Assembly: GCA_018873245.2 (NCBI GenBank)
Contig: JAEMBT020000009.1
Coordinates: 13,109,112-13,173,111 of the forward strand
Source of the DNA: Archegozetes longisetosus
Taxonomy: Eukaryota > Arthropoda > Arachnida > Sarcoptiformes > Trhypochthoniidae
Length of the DNA stretch: 64,000 nucleotides
Direction of reading: 5' to 3'
The translations under genes and the position numbers were made by a program. The notes under the pieces were generated by a model. That model saw only the letters and a list, made by a program, of their open reading frames with translations. It was not told the origin of the DNA and ran no database searches. Below, piece after piece: positions 46,301 through 57,651 of the stretch (positions within the stretch are counted from its first letter, which is position 1; each line of letters starts with the position of its first letter).

Positions 46301-49300
46301 GTTTAGCTCTGATTAGGTGAAAAGGAAGTTGAGCTAATTTTCTGAGATTATATCTTGCAATTCTGCCATCAACTGAGAGGTAGAATAATGGTTGAGTTGG
46401 TACTTTACGATCAGCTTTTCCTTCTTTGTTAGTCAAATTAAATCTCTGTTTTTGACTCAATGTATATTTAAAAGGCTTTTCTTTACCTCCACCCCAAATG
46501 CCTAAGAAGTAATCAGCGATGGAAGAATGGAAAAAAATTACGTTTGATTCTGAGTTGAAATATCGCTCAATTGATGCTTCTCTGAATTGTTTGTGATACC
46601 AATTCATAGCATTGACTCCATTTGCGTCTCTCTCAGTCAAATAGTTAGGCAAATCATTCCTTATTCTAGTCCATAAAAGCGGAGGAATTCTTCTAACAGG
46701 GGTAAATGATACTGATAGACATCATCCAATACAATATCATCCAGTGATATCAAGTCTTCAAGTTCACTCTCACTTAGACCATTCTGAAAGTAGAGTAGAG
46801 CATAAGATAGCTCGAGCGGAGTTCGGGCTCAAGCCTAAGCTCGAGATCTTTAAGCTAGTTCTGGACCTATTTCAACTGTATGCGTGTAAGTATTTTTAAA
46901 ACCTTTGGTATTCAAGACTATTAACTACTATTGATTTCTATGATTGAATCTCTATGTAATTTAATATTGTATAAAATATCCGCTCTTCATCTGCATGCCT
47001 ATTGTTAAATCGTATAAGGATTCAACTATCGAAATCAATGGTAAAAAATACATAACTATATCAACGTTTCTAAGTAATAATCTTGAACAGACTGAAGCTT
47101 CTAATAAATACTTGAATGATGCTCGATTGCTCAGACAGTCAGAAGAGATTAGCTTTAGGTGGATAAGCTTAAGTTTGGGCTCGAGCTTGGACTGAGCCTG
47201 AGCTCATGTTCTAAACTACTAATAAGTAACTACTATTGCATACTTTAGATGCTGTAATATACGAGAGCGCGTGAGAGACCAAAGTTTTACCATGTTGAAC
47301 TTCAATTCGATCAAACAATTTCATAATGGAATCCATAACAGTATTAGCAAGTAGAGTAGTACTTGATTTTGAGTAAGATTTCCAGCTGACGACTTCGGCA
47401 AAAACAAGTTTGGCAAATATCGGTAATGAACACTGATTGATAGCATTATGAACTATTTGCCATTGTTTTAATGTCAGATCACGATTAACTAATTTAAGCC
47501 AACATTTAATAATATCAATAGCTAGATCAGGACCGAGTGATTCAACTTCAATAAATTGATCTTTATCTTCAATAAGACGATTTAATAATTCAAAATCTTG
47601 ACAGTTGTCATCTGAAGAGCAAGAAACGATAACTTTTACATTAGCAGGTAATTGGTGTGTAAGCCAAGATAATTTGATACTAGATTCTCCACCAGATAAC
47701 TGATCAATAGAGTCAATCAAAATATATAGTGGTTGTTGTTTAGCTCGTAGTAATAGTTGTTTAAAGTAGAATATTAGACCTATTAAGTCATCTGGTAATT
47801 CATTAAGAGGTAACATAAAGTTATATGAGATTTGCTGACAGATACTAGTCAGAATTGGAATCACAGATGAACTGTCAGGTGTGGTGCCTATAAATCTTAA
47901 AATGAGTATAGCTTTGGAGTTAGTTGGAGACCAAGTATCTATAAGAGTTGCAGCTTTAGCTAAAAGGCAAGTTTTGCCAGAACCACTGGAGCCATGAAGA
48001 ACTAAAGGTAAATGTGATTCACTTTTAATATATCTCTCAATAGCATTTAATTCGTTTTGTCTGCCTAAAAATACTTCCACATTATTATTACAACAATGTG
48101 AATGGTGCAATATTTCAGTTACTATTTTCCCGAAATAGCTTTGATCTTCTTTACGCATTGCTTTACGCACCAATTTTGTTATGTTATGATAAAAGTGATT
48201 TGAAAATTCTTTTAGATATTCGTAATGATCTTTTGAACTAAGACCTTGCTTCCCAATCCAGTCCACTTTGAACCTAAAGAAATTTTCATTTAGTACACTC
48301 AGAAACTTAATAATCATTGATAGCAATCAGAAGTGATGGGTTGCGCTAGCATGCTTTCCATCAGACTATAATATGTTCAGATATTAACAAATTTATGGAG
48401 CATTCAAATAGTAATCAAAGCAAATTAGAAATAAAAGTTGGCAAAAAAATGATGCGCATCACAGGGCAGATTGGCATAGTAACAGCGTTCTTCCTGTTGC
48501 TATCGGGGATCATTAAATCTTCAAGTGTATATACACAGCAGATTAATAATATAGGACAAGATAATTGAAAATGAGAGAAAATTTGATTTGACTTTCTAAT
48601 TAAATGAAAATTGATGAATTATTGAATATATTTTATCAAATTATAGTGCAAGTAATTAAAAGGATATGAAACGTGTCGTTAAGTATTACTACAATATAAC
48701 ATTAATACAGATATATAATTGAGACCATGTTACGAGTAGTAATAATAAAATAGATAATCAAAACAAATTAAACTAATAATAACATACTTAGCTAAATTAG
48801 GAGCTGCAATTTTCTCAACAAGACTTATATCTCGCAAATCATTTAACAGATCTTGTGCCTCTTTATCAATATCACCGTTTGCTGTTAGATCAATGAATTT
48901 TTCCACTACTCCACTGTTAGTCATATCTATTTTATTTATATGTCTGAAATATGCTAAACAATGTCGTTTAACATTGTTAACTTTTAGTATACCATTTGTT
49001 ATTTCTCGTTCTGTAACTGAAAAGAAAATATAAGTTATAAAAATGTTGTAAAAGTTGTAGAAAAAGTTATAAAAGTTGTAGAAAATAGTTATAAAGTTAT
49101 GGAAAACAGTTATAAAATTATAGGAAATAGTTATAAAGTTATAGAAAATAGTTATAAAAGTTATATAAAAAGTTATTCAAAAAACACATAAAATATTAGT
49201 AAAAAGCATCAAATTGATAACACCTGACATCATGTAGTTATGTCTAGCATCCGCACTCAATTTTCCATTTTTGAACAAATAGTTCGCTCCAATTCTCAAC

Positions 49301-51240
49301 AATTTCTGCAGTTTATGCAAAGTTTTCCACCAAGTAGATTGATCTTTAGCTTGAAGTTCAGGTTCGAGCTAATAAAAATGTATTAAAGATGGATTAACAA
49401 AAGATTAAGGATGAATTAAGAAGGAATTAAGAATGGATTAAAGACGGACAAAAAATCGATGTAAGAGAAAAATATTGATTAAAAAAAAAAAGAAAAAATA
49501 TAAAAATAGAAAGCGTGACTAACACGATTACAAAAATGATGTAATATAGAGCTAATGGGTTGAAGTATGAAAACGGATGGTACTGCATTAACATCTTGGT
49601 TATACCAGACATCAAGGAGTGAGGCTTCAGTTATACCCATTTGTTCTAAACAGTTACGTAGTAGAGTAAATTGATGACCATCTATGAATGTAGGAATTGG
49701 ACGATAGCCATACCTAAAAAAGTAAGTATAAGATAATTAAAGATTAATATTAAAAATCAAGTAAAGTATAGATGATGTATTACTTTTGTCCAAGAAATAC
49801 TACAAAGTTAGGTCCAATAGATAATCGTTGACAATTTTCTATTTCTTTCATACATAGTTCTGTTGTCATGTGATCATCTTTGAAATTGAATTCATAATAA
49901 TTATTATAATAGTATTTAATAATAACTATTAAAGGCGTTTACTCAATAGAACTATTTGAATAATGAATATAATGTAACGTAATGTAATGTTATGTAATGT
50001 TAGTAATCTACTAACATATTAAATATATTAAAGAATATTCTTAAATATTCTAACTATTCTTAAACACTAAAATTAGATTGTTACAATTAATTTCAAGTAA
50101 GAAATCACAAGTCTATAAAACTAATAATCATAATGATACATAAGTAGTCTAATATTACAAAGAAGAAGCAAATACACTATAAATGAGTTAATAATAACAG
50201 AAATTTACTATATCAGATATAGTATGCGTAGTGTGCTAACCAAATAATTATAAAATGTGTATATATAATAGTTTGTAGTTGAGTATATCTGACTTAATTA
50301 TAGAGAGAATACACTGTAATAATAATAATAACAATATGAAAAAGAGTTAGCAAGCTTATTCTGAACAAATAAAATATATAATAGAAATATACAACGAATA
50401 ACAATTAAAAACAACAAATATAATAACAATAACAATAACAAATAATTCATACCTGTAGCCTCATCACGTACACCCCATCGCATATCTACAACTAAACATA
50501 AAACATAAATTAAAATAAATTGTACGAAAATGGTACACTATATAATGTGAGATGTGAATTCTATAAGACATATTAATTTAATTTATATTACAACCATATT
50601 TTATTTGTAGTACAAGTCAATATATGAACTAGTTAGCATACAAAACCATATCTAATATTACGGAAATTGATTAATCGATTTTCCATAAATATCTCAAAAC
50701 AACAAAAATCAAAAGAATTGATTCTTCAATATAGACTATAATAAGAAGTTCTAATAATTCATAGATTGATTAACTGACAACTAATATATTAACACAACAA
50801 TTTCAATAAGTATGTAATCAATTATATGATAAAATACCTTGAAATTCTAGTCCATGTCTCTCTTTGCAATACTCTTTAATTTTAGGATACACTTCTTCCA
50901 TTAAAGTATTTCTTTCGAGTGACATATCTTCCAAATTAAGAATAGACGAATAGAAATAGGTTCAGATAAATATGAAAAGAGATTTGCAAATGATTTATGA
51001 CAACAGAATTTGTAGATAGATTCGTGAGAACAGGATTTGGAGATAGAATTATGAAAACAGAATTTGGAGATAGAATTATAGGAACAGAATTTGTAGATAA
51101 AATTAGGAGAACAGAGATTGAAAATGAATATACTGACCAGTAAAGGTAGAACTGGTGAATATTCTAACAATCTTAGAACTAATAGGTGGTAAGTTTTTCA
51201 ACGAACCAGTAAATACACTATCAAGCGTGCGATCATCCAT
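43389..51240 (-). CDS. NWD1/NWD2-like NACHT and WD40-repeat protein (one apparent frameshift)
   Basis: Nine exons: 51240-51138, 50927-50838, 50485-50453, 49877-49784, 49713-49524, 49368-49224, 49016-48788, 48273-47244, 46783-43389; about 1770 residues if the frameshift is corrected. N-terminal region with VRIFTSSTFTDMSLERN and RWGVRDEAT, then DVWYNQDVNAVPS, as in the NWD/KIAA1239 group. NACHT ATPase: Walker A GSSGSGKT at about 389-396 and Walker B LYILIDSIDQ. After GLSESELEDLISLDD comes IADYFLGIWGGG and a large single exon of WD40 repeats (for example SVSNRFIMWDLSTGE, SASFDKTVKVWNIKN). Vertebrate NWD proteins are poorly understood; NWD1 has been linked to androgen receptor and purine-enzyme assembly. 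At 46699-46702 a run of four C (coding strand) breaks the frame between HLP and PVRRIPPLLW; one more C would restore it. Confidence 0.88.
46784..47243 (-). other. Last intron of the NWD-like gene with GAGCTC/CTCGAG-rich ends
   Basis: 460-bp intron whose two ends carry short palindrome-rich stretches (GCTCGAGCGGAGTTCGGGCTC near 46810 and GGGCTCGAGCTTGGACTGAGC near 47177). Similar motifs appear at 3098-3160 and 42540-42585. It might be a degraded inverted-repeat insertion, but the arms do not align well. Confidence 0.35.
50951..51118. repeat. Minisatellite filling intron 1 of the NWD-like gene
   Basis: Imperfect units with AACAGAATTTGGAGATAGAA, about six copies, occupying nearly all of the intron 50928-51137. 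Confidence 0.8.
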
Positions 51241-52905
51241 ATTAATAGTGATCGAATAGTTAAATATTATGATAACTAATATGTAAAATATAAGATCAAA
51301 CAATTAAGACAAAGTACAATTGGACCATATAAAGCAATTGTAAATGGTACATAAGCAGTAATTGTCAATGGTACACATACGGTAATTGTAATGGTACATA
51401 TACAGTATTTGTCAATGGTACATCTACAATAATATTCTATCATGTAAGTTTGACTGAACAATTTCCTTTTTTTTATTATAACAATTAAAATAGAAATAAT
51501 TAACATGAAGTGTAACTAAGGCGCGTATGCAACACCAATGTTATGCTAAATGTTTTCCTGGTTACCTAACTTTAATTTAGAACTAATTGATCAATCATTT
51601 GAATCAAAGCAAGTTATAACTGGAAAGTTGTCAGAATTGCAAAAAGTAGTTTATAATTAGTTTTTATTTGCTATTATTTCTATCAGTTATTCAAATAAAA
51701 TATAATAATATAATATCGAATTGAAACATTTACATGCACGATTCACTAGTACTTATTTATTGAATTGCAGTTAAACTAATATTGAGTTTCTACTAACAGT
51801 TCATAACAATTACTATGAAGTGAAAGCTACCTATGAAGTACTATGAAGTGTTACAAGCTAGTTTAATGTAATATGAGATTGTTAGAAATATTTTAATTGA
51901 TTAGAATTGTATGATAAATGAATTAAGAAGTAAGATGTGTAGTAATAATAATTAAACAAATTAGTTATATAAAATATATTTCAGTATGATTACATTGTAC
52001 TAAATTATCATTAAATCTATAACCGTTTAGTTTTTACATTTATCTCATATCAAATTCATACAATCCTCCAAACCTTATGGACAATTATCTCAAGTGACAT
52101 GAACAGATGTTTGAAAAACAGATCTAAACAGGATTACGAGAAAAAATAAGCTATAATGTCTAGTTTATTCTAAACTATATAGCATAGAATTAGTTGTAAA
52201 AGTTATATAATTTTATTTTATATATTTTACATATTATACAATTTTAGTTTGTTAAATCAGTAAGATCATTCTATAATTTATTAATTCATAGAAAAATAAT
52301 GTTTAATATACAAATATTAGTAAGTTTAAGTAATCAAACATATATGAGAAAGAGGAAAACTATAAGAGAAGAGAAGCACAAGAGTAGTAGTTGAAAAAGG
52401 GGGGTAACAAAAAAGCGACCAATTAATACTAGAATTTATCAGAAGTCGTGAGTTAGAACACAGGTGCACACAAGTGTTGTACCAATTCGATGTGCTTTAT
52501 AGAACTACATAGACTTAATAAATGTTAGAATTAATTCTATTAAATATTACTATAAAATATATTTGAAATAATTAGGTAGTAGTAGAGGAAAGAAGGGTAA
52601 GTGAGAAAATAATAAAAATAATAACAATCAAATTATATAAAGACATATAGATGTTTATAGCATTATTACAGAGAAAAAGAAACAATACTATTTACTTATG
52701 TACTTGAGAACTGGTATAATAGATAAGACAATATTTCTACAGTTCAGCTCTCCATGTCTTATCAGAAGATATATAAACCAGTAATAAGTCAATTATTGAG
52801 TATAATTGAATTATTATTTTCAGATCAACTAGTTTAACAATAATATAAATGTAAAATGTAATATATAATACTATATAAACTGTAAATCTATTACAAAACA
52901 GATGG

Positions 52906-53027
52906 TAGTAAACGAGCATGGTACTACAAAACGAGCATGATACTACTAAACGAGCATGGTACTACTAAACGAGCATGGTACTACAAAACCAACATAGTAC
53001 TACTAAACCAACATAGTACTACTAAAT
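52906..53027. repeat. Minisatellite, unit about 20 bp
   Basis: Tandem CGAGCATGGTACTACTAAA units that turn into CCAACATAGTACTACTAAA at the right end. Confidence 0.85.
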
Positions 53028-53824
53028 CAACAACAATAAGTAAGTAAACTAACAACAATAAAATTTAAACAAACTAAAATAATATTAAAATAATAGACTA
53101 CTTGTTTCTATTACCTATATCACTCTAGTAAGTAACGATTAGATGTTAAGCAAAAGATAAGTCTTCCAATGTGGTAGACTAAATGTTTGAAAGTTCAAAA
53201 TCAAATAAAACTATTAATAAGATTAATCTAAGTTGATTTTAATTAAACGCTAATACTAACTTAAGTTAATATATATAGATATTTAATTAATTGGAATAGA
53301 AAATCTAAAATATTTCAATCATAACTAGAACTAAATAAGAGTAAGATAACTATAAAAATAAATAATAATAATAAACATAAAATACTAACTCACTACAACA
53401 AGAATCAATGAAAAAATCTCTTAAAAGAGAGGAAAAAATAATAGAAGAGAAATGTTAGTTCAAGTGTATATAATTTAAGTAATGATTAGAAGCGATGTGA
53501 GATAAAACTTAGAAATTTCAGGTGGAGTTCGGATTTATGACAAGTGTGATAAATAGAGATTTGTTCATAAATAAAATATATATACATATATATCACGTAA
53601 AATATATCTTCTAAACTATTGCTCTCAAACTTCAACTTTTATACTTTACTTCTATCATTCATTTAGGCCAACCAAACAATTGGTCCTAAACAAGTGGTCA
53701 ACCAATTTCCAATTGATTTCTGACAGAAAGTATATCTTTCATTTCTACACGATTCATGTGAGAGTTGGCACAAAGTGATGGTCCGACCCTAAATATAATA
53801 AATTGCTAGATTCGATGATTTGAA

Positions 53825-53941
53825 AGCAAACTGTAAGTGTAAGCGAGCTGTAAGTATGAGCAAACTGTAAGTTTAAGCAAACTGTAAGTACAAGCAAGCT
53901 ATAAGTGCGAGTAAGCTGTAAGTACAAGCAAGCTGTAAGCC
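53825..53941. repeat. Minisatellite, unit about 18 bp
   Basis: Six to seven copies of AGCAAACTGTAAGTACA-like units. Confidence 0.85.
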
Positions 53942-54603
53942 AAAATCATAAGAGAGAATTGAGTTAGAATAAGAATGAATATTAGAAATAAGATTTCTAT
54001 TACAATTACTAATCACATAGATGAACATTATTTGAATCATTAATAACATCGAAATGTTTTGTGAAATTTAAGAGTTATTGATGAATAGCAGACATAAATA
54101 AGTTATAACTAAAATATATTCCTAATAGGGATTGGATGAGTGCTATAAAGATCTATTTGTAATAGACTTTACAGGAGTAGTTGAAGGATGATGTAGAAAT
54201 AAATGACAAATATGTATAACATATAGTTGCGTGATTGCTATATAGTGCTATTAGAAATAAGAACTTTATAGTAATATTTTAAACCCATATACATAATGAT
54301 GGAGAAAAAGGATGATTTAGAAATTTTCTCTATAATGTAATTATGCCTCTAGTACTTTATTACCAAAATATTGCTTTAGCTACACTGTTATTCACAATAT
54401 ATGGTAATATATGAGAGTATATGTGAGAGTATATGTGAGGGTATATACCAAATTATACCGGAATATAAGGGAATATATATATAAAATATATATCAAACTA
54501 TATGAAAGTATTAAGAGTTTGATACATCTCTGCATATAGGGTGGAACCATTAAAAGTCAAACGACGAAATCAATCACATAATGTAAGACAAAAAATATAT
54601 ATA

Positions 54604-54606
<3 letters not shown>

Positions 54607-54654
<48 letters not shown>
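54607..54654. repeat. AG microsatellite
   Basis: Uninterrupted AG run, one of the longest in the window. Confidence 0.95.
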
Positions 54655-54659
<5 letters not shown>

Positions 54660-54982
54660 TTCCACGCTTTTGGGTCTTTTAATGCGATGTTATATTATAT
54701 AAATAGTCTTAATCCGTGAAACGAACCACACCCTAACACAGAGCCTTTCACTATAAACTCAATGTATAACAATGTCCACCACCTTCACAATCAATAACCA
54801 AAATTGAATCTTTGCAGAAGTCTTGAGAAACTAAAGTCCTGAGAAGCAGACTATGACATTTAGACTAAATGATTACAAGGTGATTAAATAGATATTAATT
54901 TACATAATAACCCAATATTAGTTTCGAATAATAACTGTATTTGAATAATTACTAAGAAATATTTATCGATTATTTGGAGTAT

Positions 54983-55112
54983 GAATTGCCCATATTCTGA
55001 TAGGAATTGCTCGTATGCCGATAGGAATTGCTCGTATGCCGATAGGAATTGCTCGTATTCTGATAGGAATTGCCCATATTCTGATAGTAATTGCTCGTAT
55101 TCCGATAAGAAT
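54983..55112. repeat. Minisatellite, 21-bp unit
   Basis: Six copies of AGGAATTGCTCGTATGCCGAT with TTC/TGCC variants. Confidence 0.88.
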
Positions 55113-55319
55113 TAGAATATGGAGTTATACGATAGTTAAATAAAAGAATAAGGTGAGTGTAATGAAGTTATAACAGTAATACTAAGACAGAATATTACAT
55201 AGTTAAATCAGCTATTACAATAACGGACATGGGACTTTATAGCACTGACCTAACGACATGTTAATACATAAAATTTGAAACATTAGAAGTGGTGAACAAT
55301 CATTAGGGTTGAGTAATAG

Positions 55320-55323
<4 letters not shown>

Positions 55324-55365
<42 letters not shown>
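55324..55365. repeat. AG microsatellite
   Basis: GAGAGA run; translated it yields an artificial Arg-Glu frame. Confidence 0.95.
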
Positions 55366-55369
<4 letters not shown>

Positions 55370-57651
55370 TTTGGGGAAAGGAAAATGTCATATGGATTGG
55401 TTGGATTACCGTAGCTTTGATCTATATGACAGGTGTCAAGAGATGCACCTGCGATCCGATCATTTCGGAATATGAAAAGTTATTCACATGTGCGCATTGT
55501 TTTGCTAGTGAACTGTAAGAGCAATAAAAGTGCAGTAAAGCTAGACAAACAGTTATGTCGTTTTAGACATTAGAATTCAAGTCAAAGCTTATTTCGGTTC
55601 TATTTCAGATATTTGTCAACTAGTTGTGGGATAGGTTGCAGTGTAGAACAATTTGAGCTTAGGGTAAGTTGGAGTAGAAGAGTTTGAGATGTAGGAGAGG
55701 TTGGAGTGTAGGAAAGGTTCAATTGTAAGATTGAACAGTGAGGAAGATTAGACTGTAGGAAAGATTAGAGTTTGGTAACAGCAAACAAAAGTGTTGACAG
55801 AAAGAGAGAGAGAGAGAGAGAGACCAAGAAAAATAGAAACAAAAGAGGTTAGCGGCAAAGAAAGTCGAGGAACAGTGGAGGGGAGTCTGGAAGATAAAGT
55901 GGATGCGGGGTGTGGCATATTCGGCATGTATTTGAAAGCAAATAATGGGACCAACCTATGAAGATGATGTGTTTGTCGCGTGTGTAATATCAACGATGAT
56001 AGACCGCACGGCACGCCCTATCGTCCCCTTCATTATAGTCCCCTCCGTTATACTCCCTTCGTTATACTCCCCATTCCAGTACAGTATTGCGATACAGTAT
56101 TGCGATTTTCCATTAGACTCAAACTACATAACTCTGAGCACATAAGTCTATTCACCACTACATAACTCTATTCACCGCTACATAACTCTGAGTACATAAG
56201 TCTATTCACAGGTACATAACTCTCACATTACTCTCATATACCAGGTATCTCTACCTCATATTGTATTAAGCGTTGTCTTCTAGTGCATCACATCTCTCAT
56301 CTCCAGTAAATGTCAGAAATGATTGAATGGTTTAAAGTCAAAATTGAAGTAGTAGTTCAGTGAGAGTCAATTTGGAAAAGTGAGCCTCAAATGCAACTTT
56401 AAGTAATACGACTATGGAATGAGGAAAAACTCATTTTACAGGAGATAAGAATATACAATCGTTTGCCTAAATATCGCCGGCGTCTGCTGTCAGCGCCTGA
56501 ATATCGCCGAATATAGTCCGCAATATTAAGACTTTTTAAAGATATTTTTTCTTACATAGCCCGTAAAATGTTGGAAAATTTTGTTTTTTCATATAGCCCG
56601 CGGACAATACTCGGCAAATTACGGTATGTAAAAGTGGTTTTATACCATCTCTAACTTCTATTTAGCCCGAATATACTAACTTGAGCTTTTCGGGCAAAAG
56701 TTAACCCCGATTTTCGGTCATTTAACTCTTTTGTTCGTTCGGCTCGAGTTAATTTTTCGGGCAATTTCATCGAAAGTATTTCATATTTTTCAGCCTCATT
56801 TCAACCTTTCCTATTCATAGATCATATTTTCAATTCTAATAATTGCTCTTAAATGAACTTTTATATAGATATCTATCAAATAAATGATATAAAAGCTTAC
56901 TTTATATATGTTTCATGACTGAATATCTATTCAATGTTTATCAGAGACAATCGATTCAATCTTGAACTTGATTGCTAACACCGGAACTGTTATGTGAGTG
57001 ACAATATTAGAAAATTAGAGATCACGATCCATCAAATTTTCTTATATTTGTCAATATATTCTTATTCTCTAAATAGTAACAATTAACCAATTGATCAATT
57101 TATAACTATATAATAATTGTTTTAATATTCTGTCCACCAGAATGTGTACCAGAATGAGTTAATCAGAACTAGCATTAAAGTTAAGTTAATCTCAATAAAA
57201 TGGCTAATCATAAAACCCATAATTCCACATAAGTTTGAAAATAATCAAATTATAAATGAGAAAATAAGCAATAATAAAAACATAAATCTATATAATAATA
57301 AATTAGAAATAAAATTTAGATTTTTATTCAAAACTGATGTCCAAGTGATGAAAACATGGATTGCGAGCTAATTAAAATATAGTATTTATTCACATTGTTA
57401 TAAATAAATATATTTCCAAATGAAATATTAAAGACAAAACACATGTAAAATTAAGCTAAACCTGTACTACTGTCAAATGTTTAATAATATTAGTGAAAGC
57501 AGTTCCGCAAAAGTCCTATTAATTAATACATTAAATCACTTATTGGATTATTAATCTAAATTATTACAATTTATCATGTTTTCAATATTTCAAACCAATT
57601 TCTTTTACATTTATTTATAATATGTTATAATCAGTTTTATGTTGAATTCAA

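Larger units (their letters stand above)
51241..57651. other. Gene-poor region between NWD-like and SENP genes
   Basis: 6.4 kb in which I see no gene. It is dominated by tandem repeats: 52906-53027 (CGAGCATGGTACTACTAAA units), 53825-53941 (AGCAAGCTGTAAGTACA units), 54607-54654, 55324-55365 and 55803-55822 (AG tracts), 54983-55112 (AGGAATTGCTCGTATGCCGAT units) and 56120-56225 (ACATAACTCT units). The frames at 55309-55518 and 55748-56014 are made of AG tracts and are not convincing. A GC-richer patch at 56470-56770 has repeated TAGCCCG motifs. Confidence 0.55.

Noticed and set aside
46784-47243. Foldback transposon in the last NWD intron
   Set aside because: The GAGCTC/CTCGAG-rich ends look palindromic but do not pair as convincing inverted arms; kept only as a weak intron note.
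52906-53941. CRISPR-like arrays of short repeats
   Set aside because: Units are contiguous with no unique spacers, in a eukaryotic genome; they are minisatellites.
55309-55518. Arg-Glu repeat protein (RERERER)
   Set aside because: It is simply the translation of an AG microsatellite.
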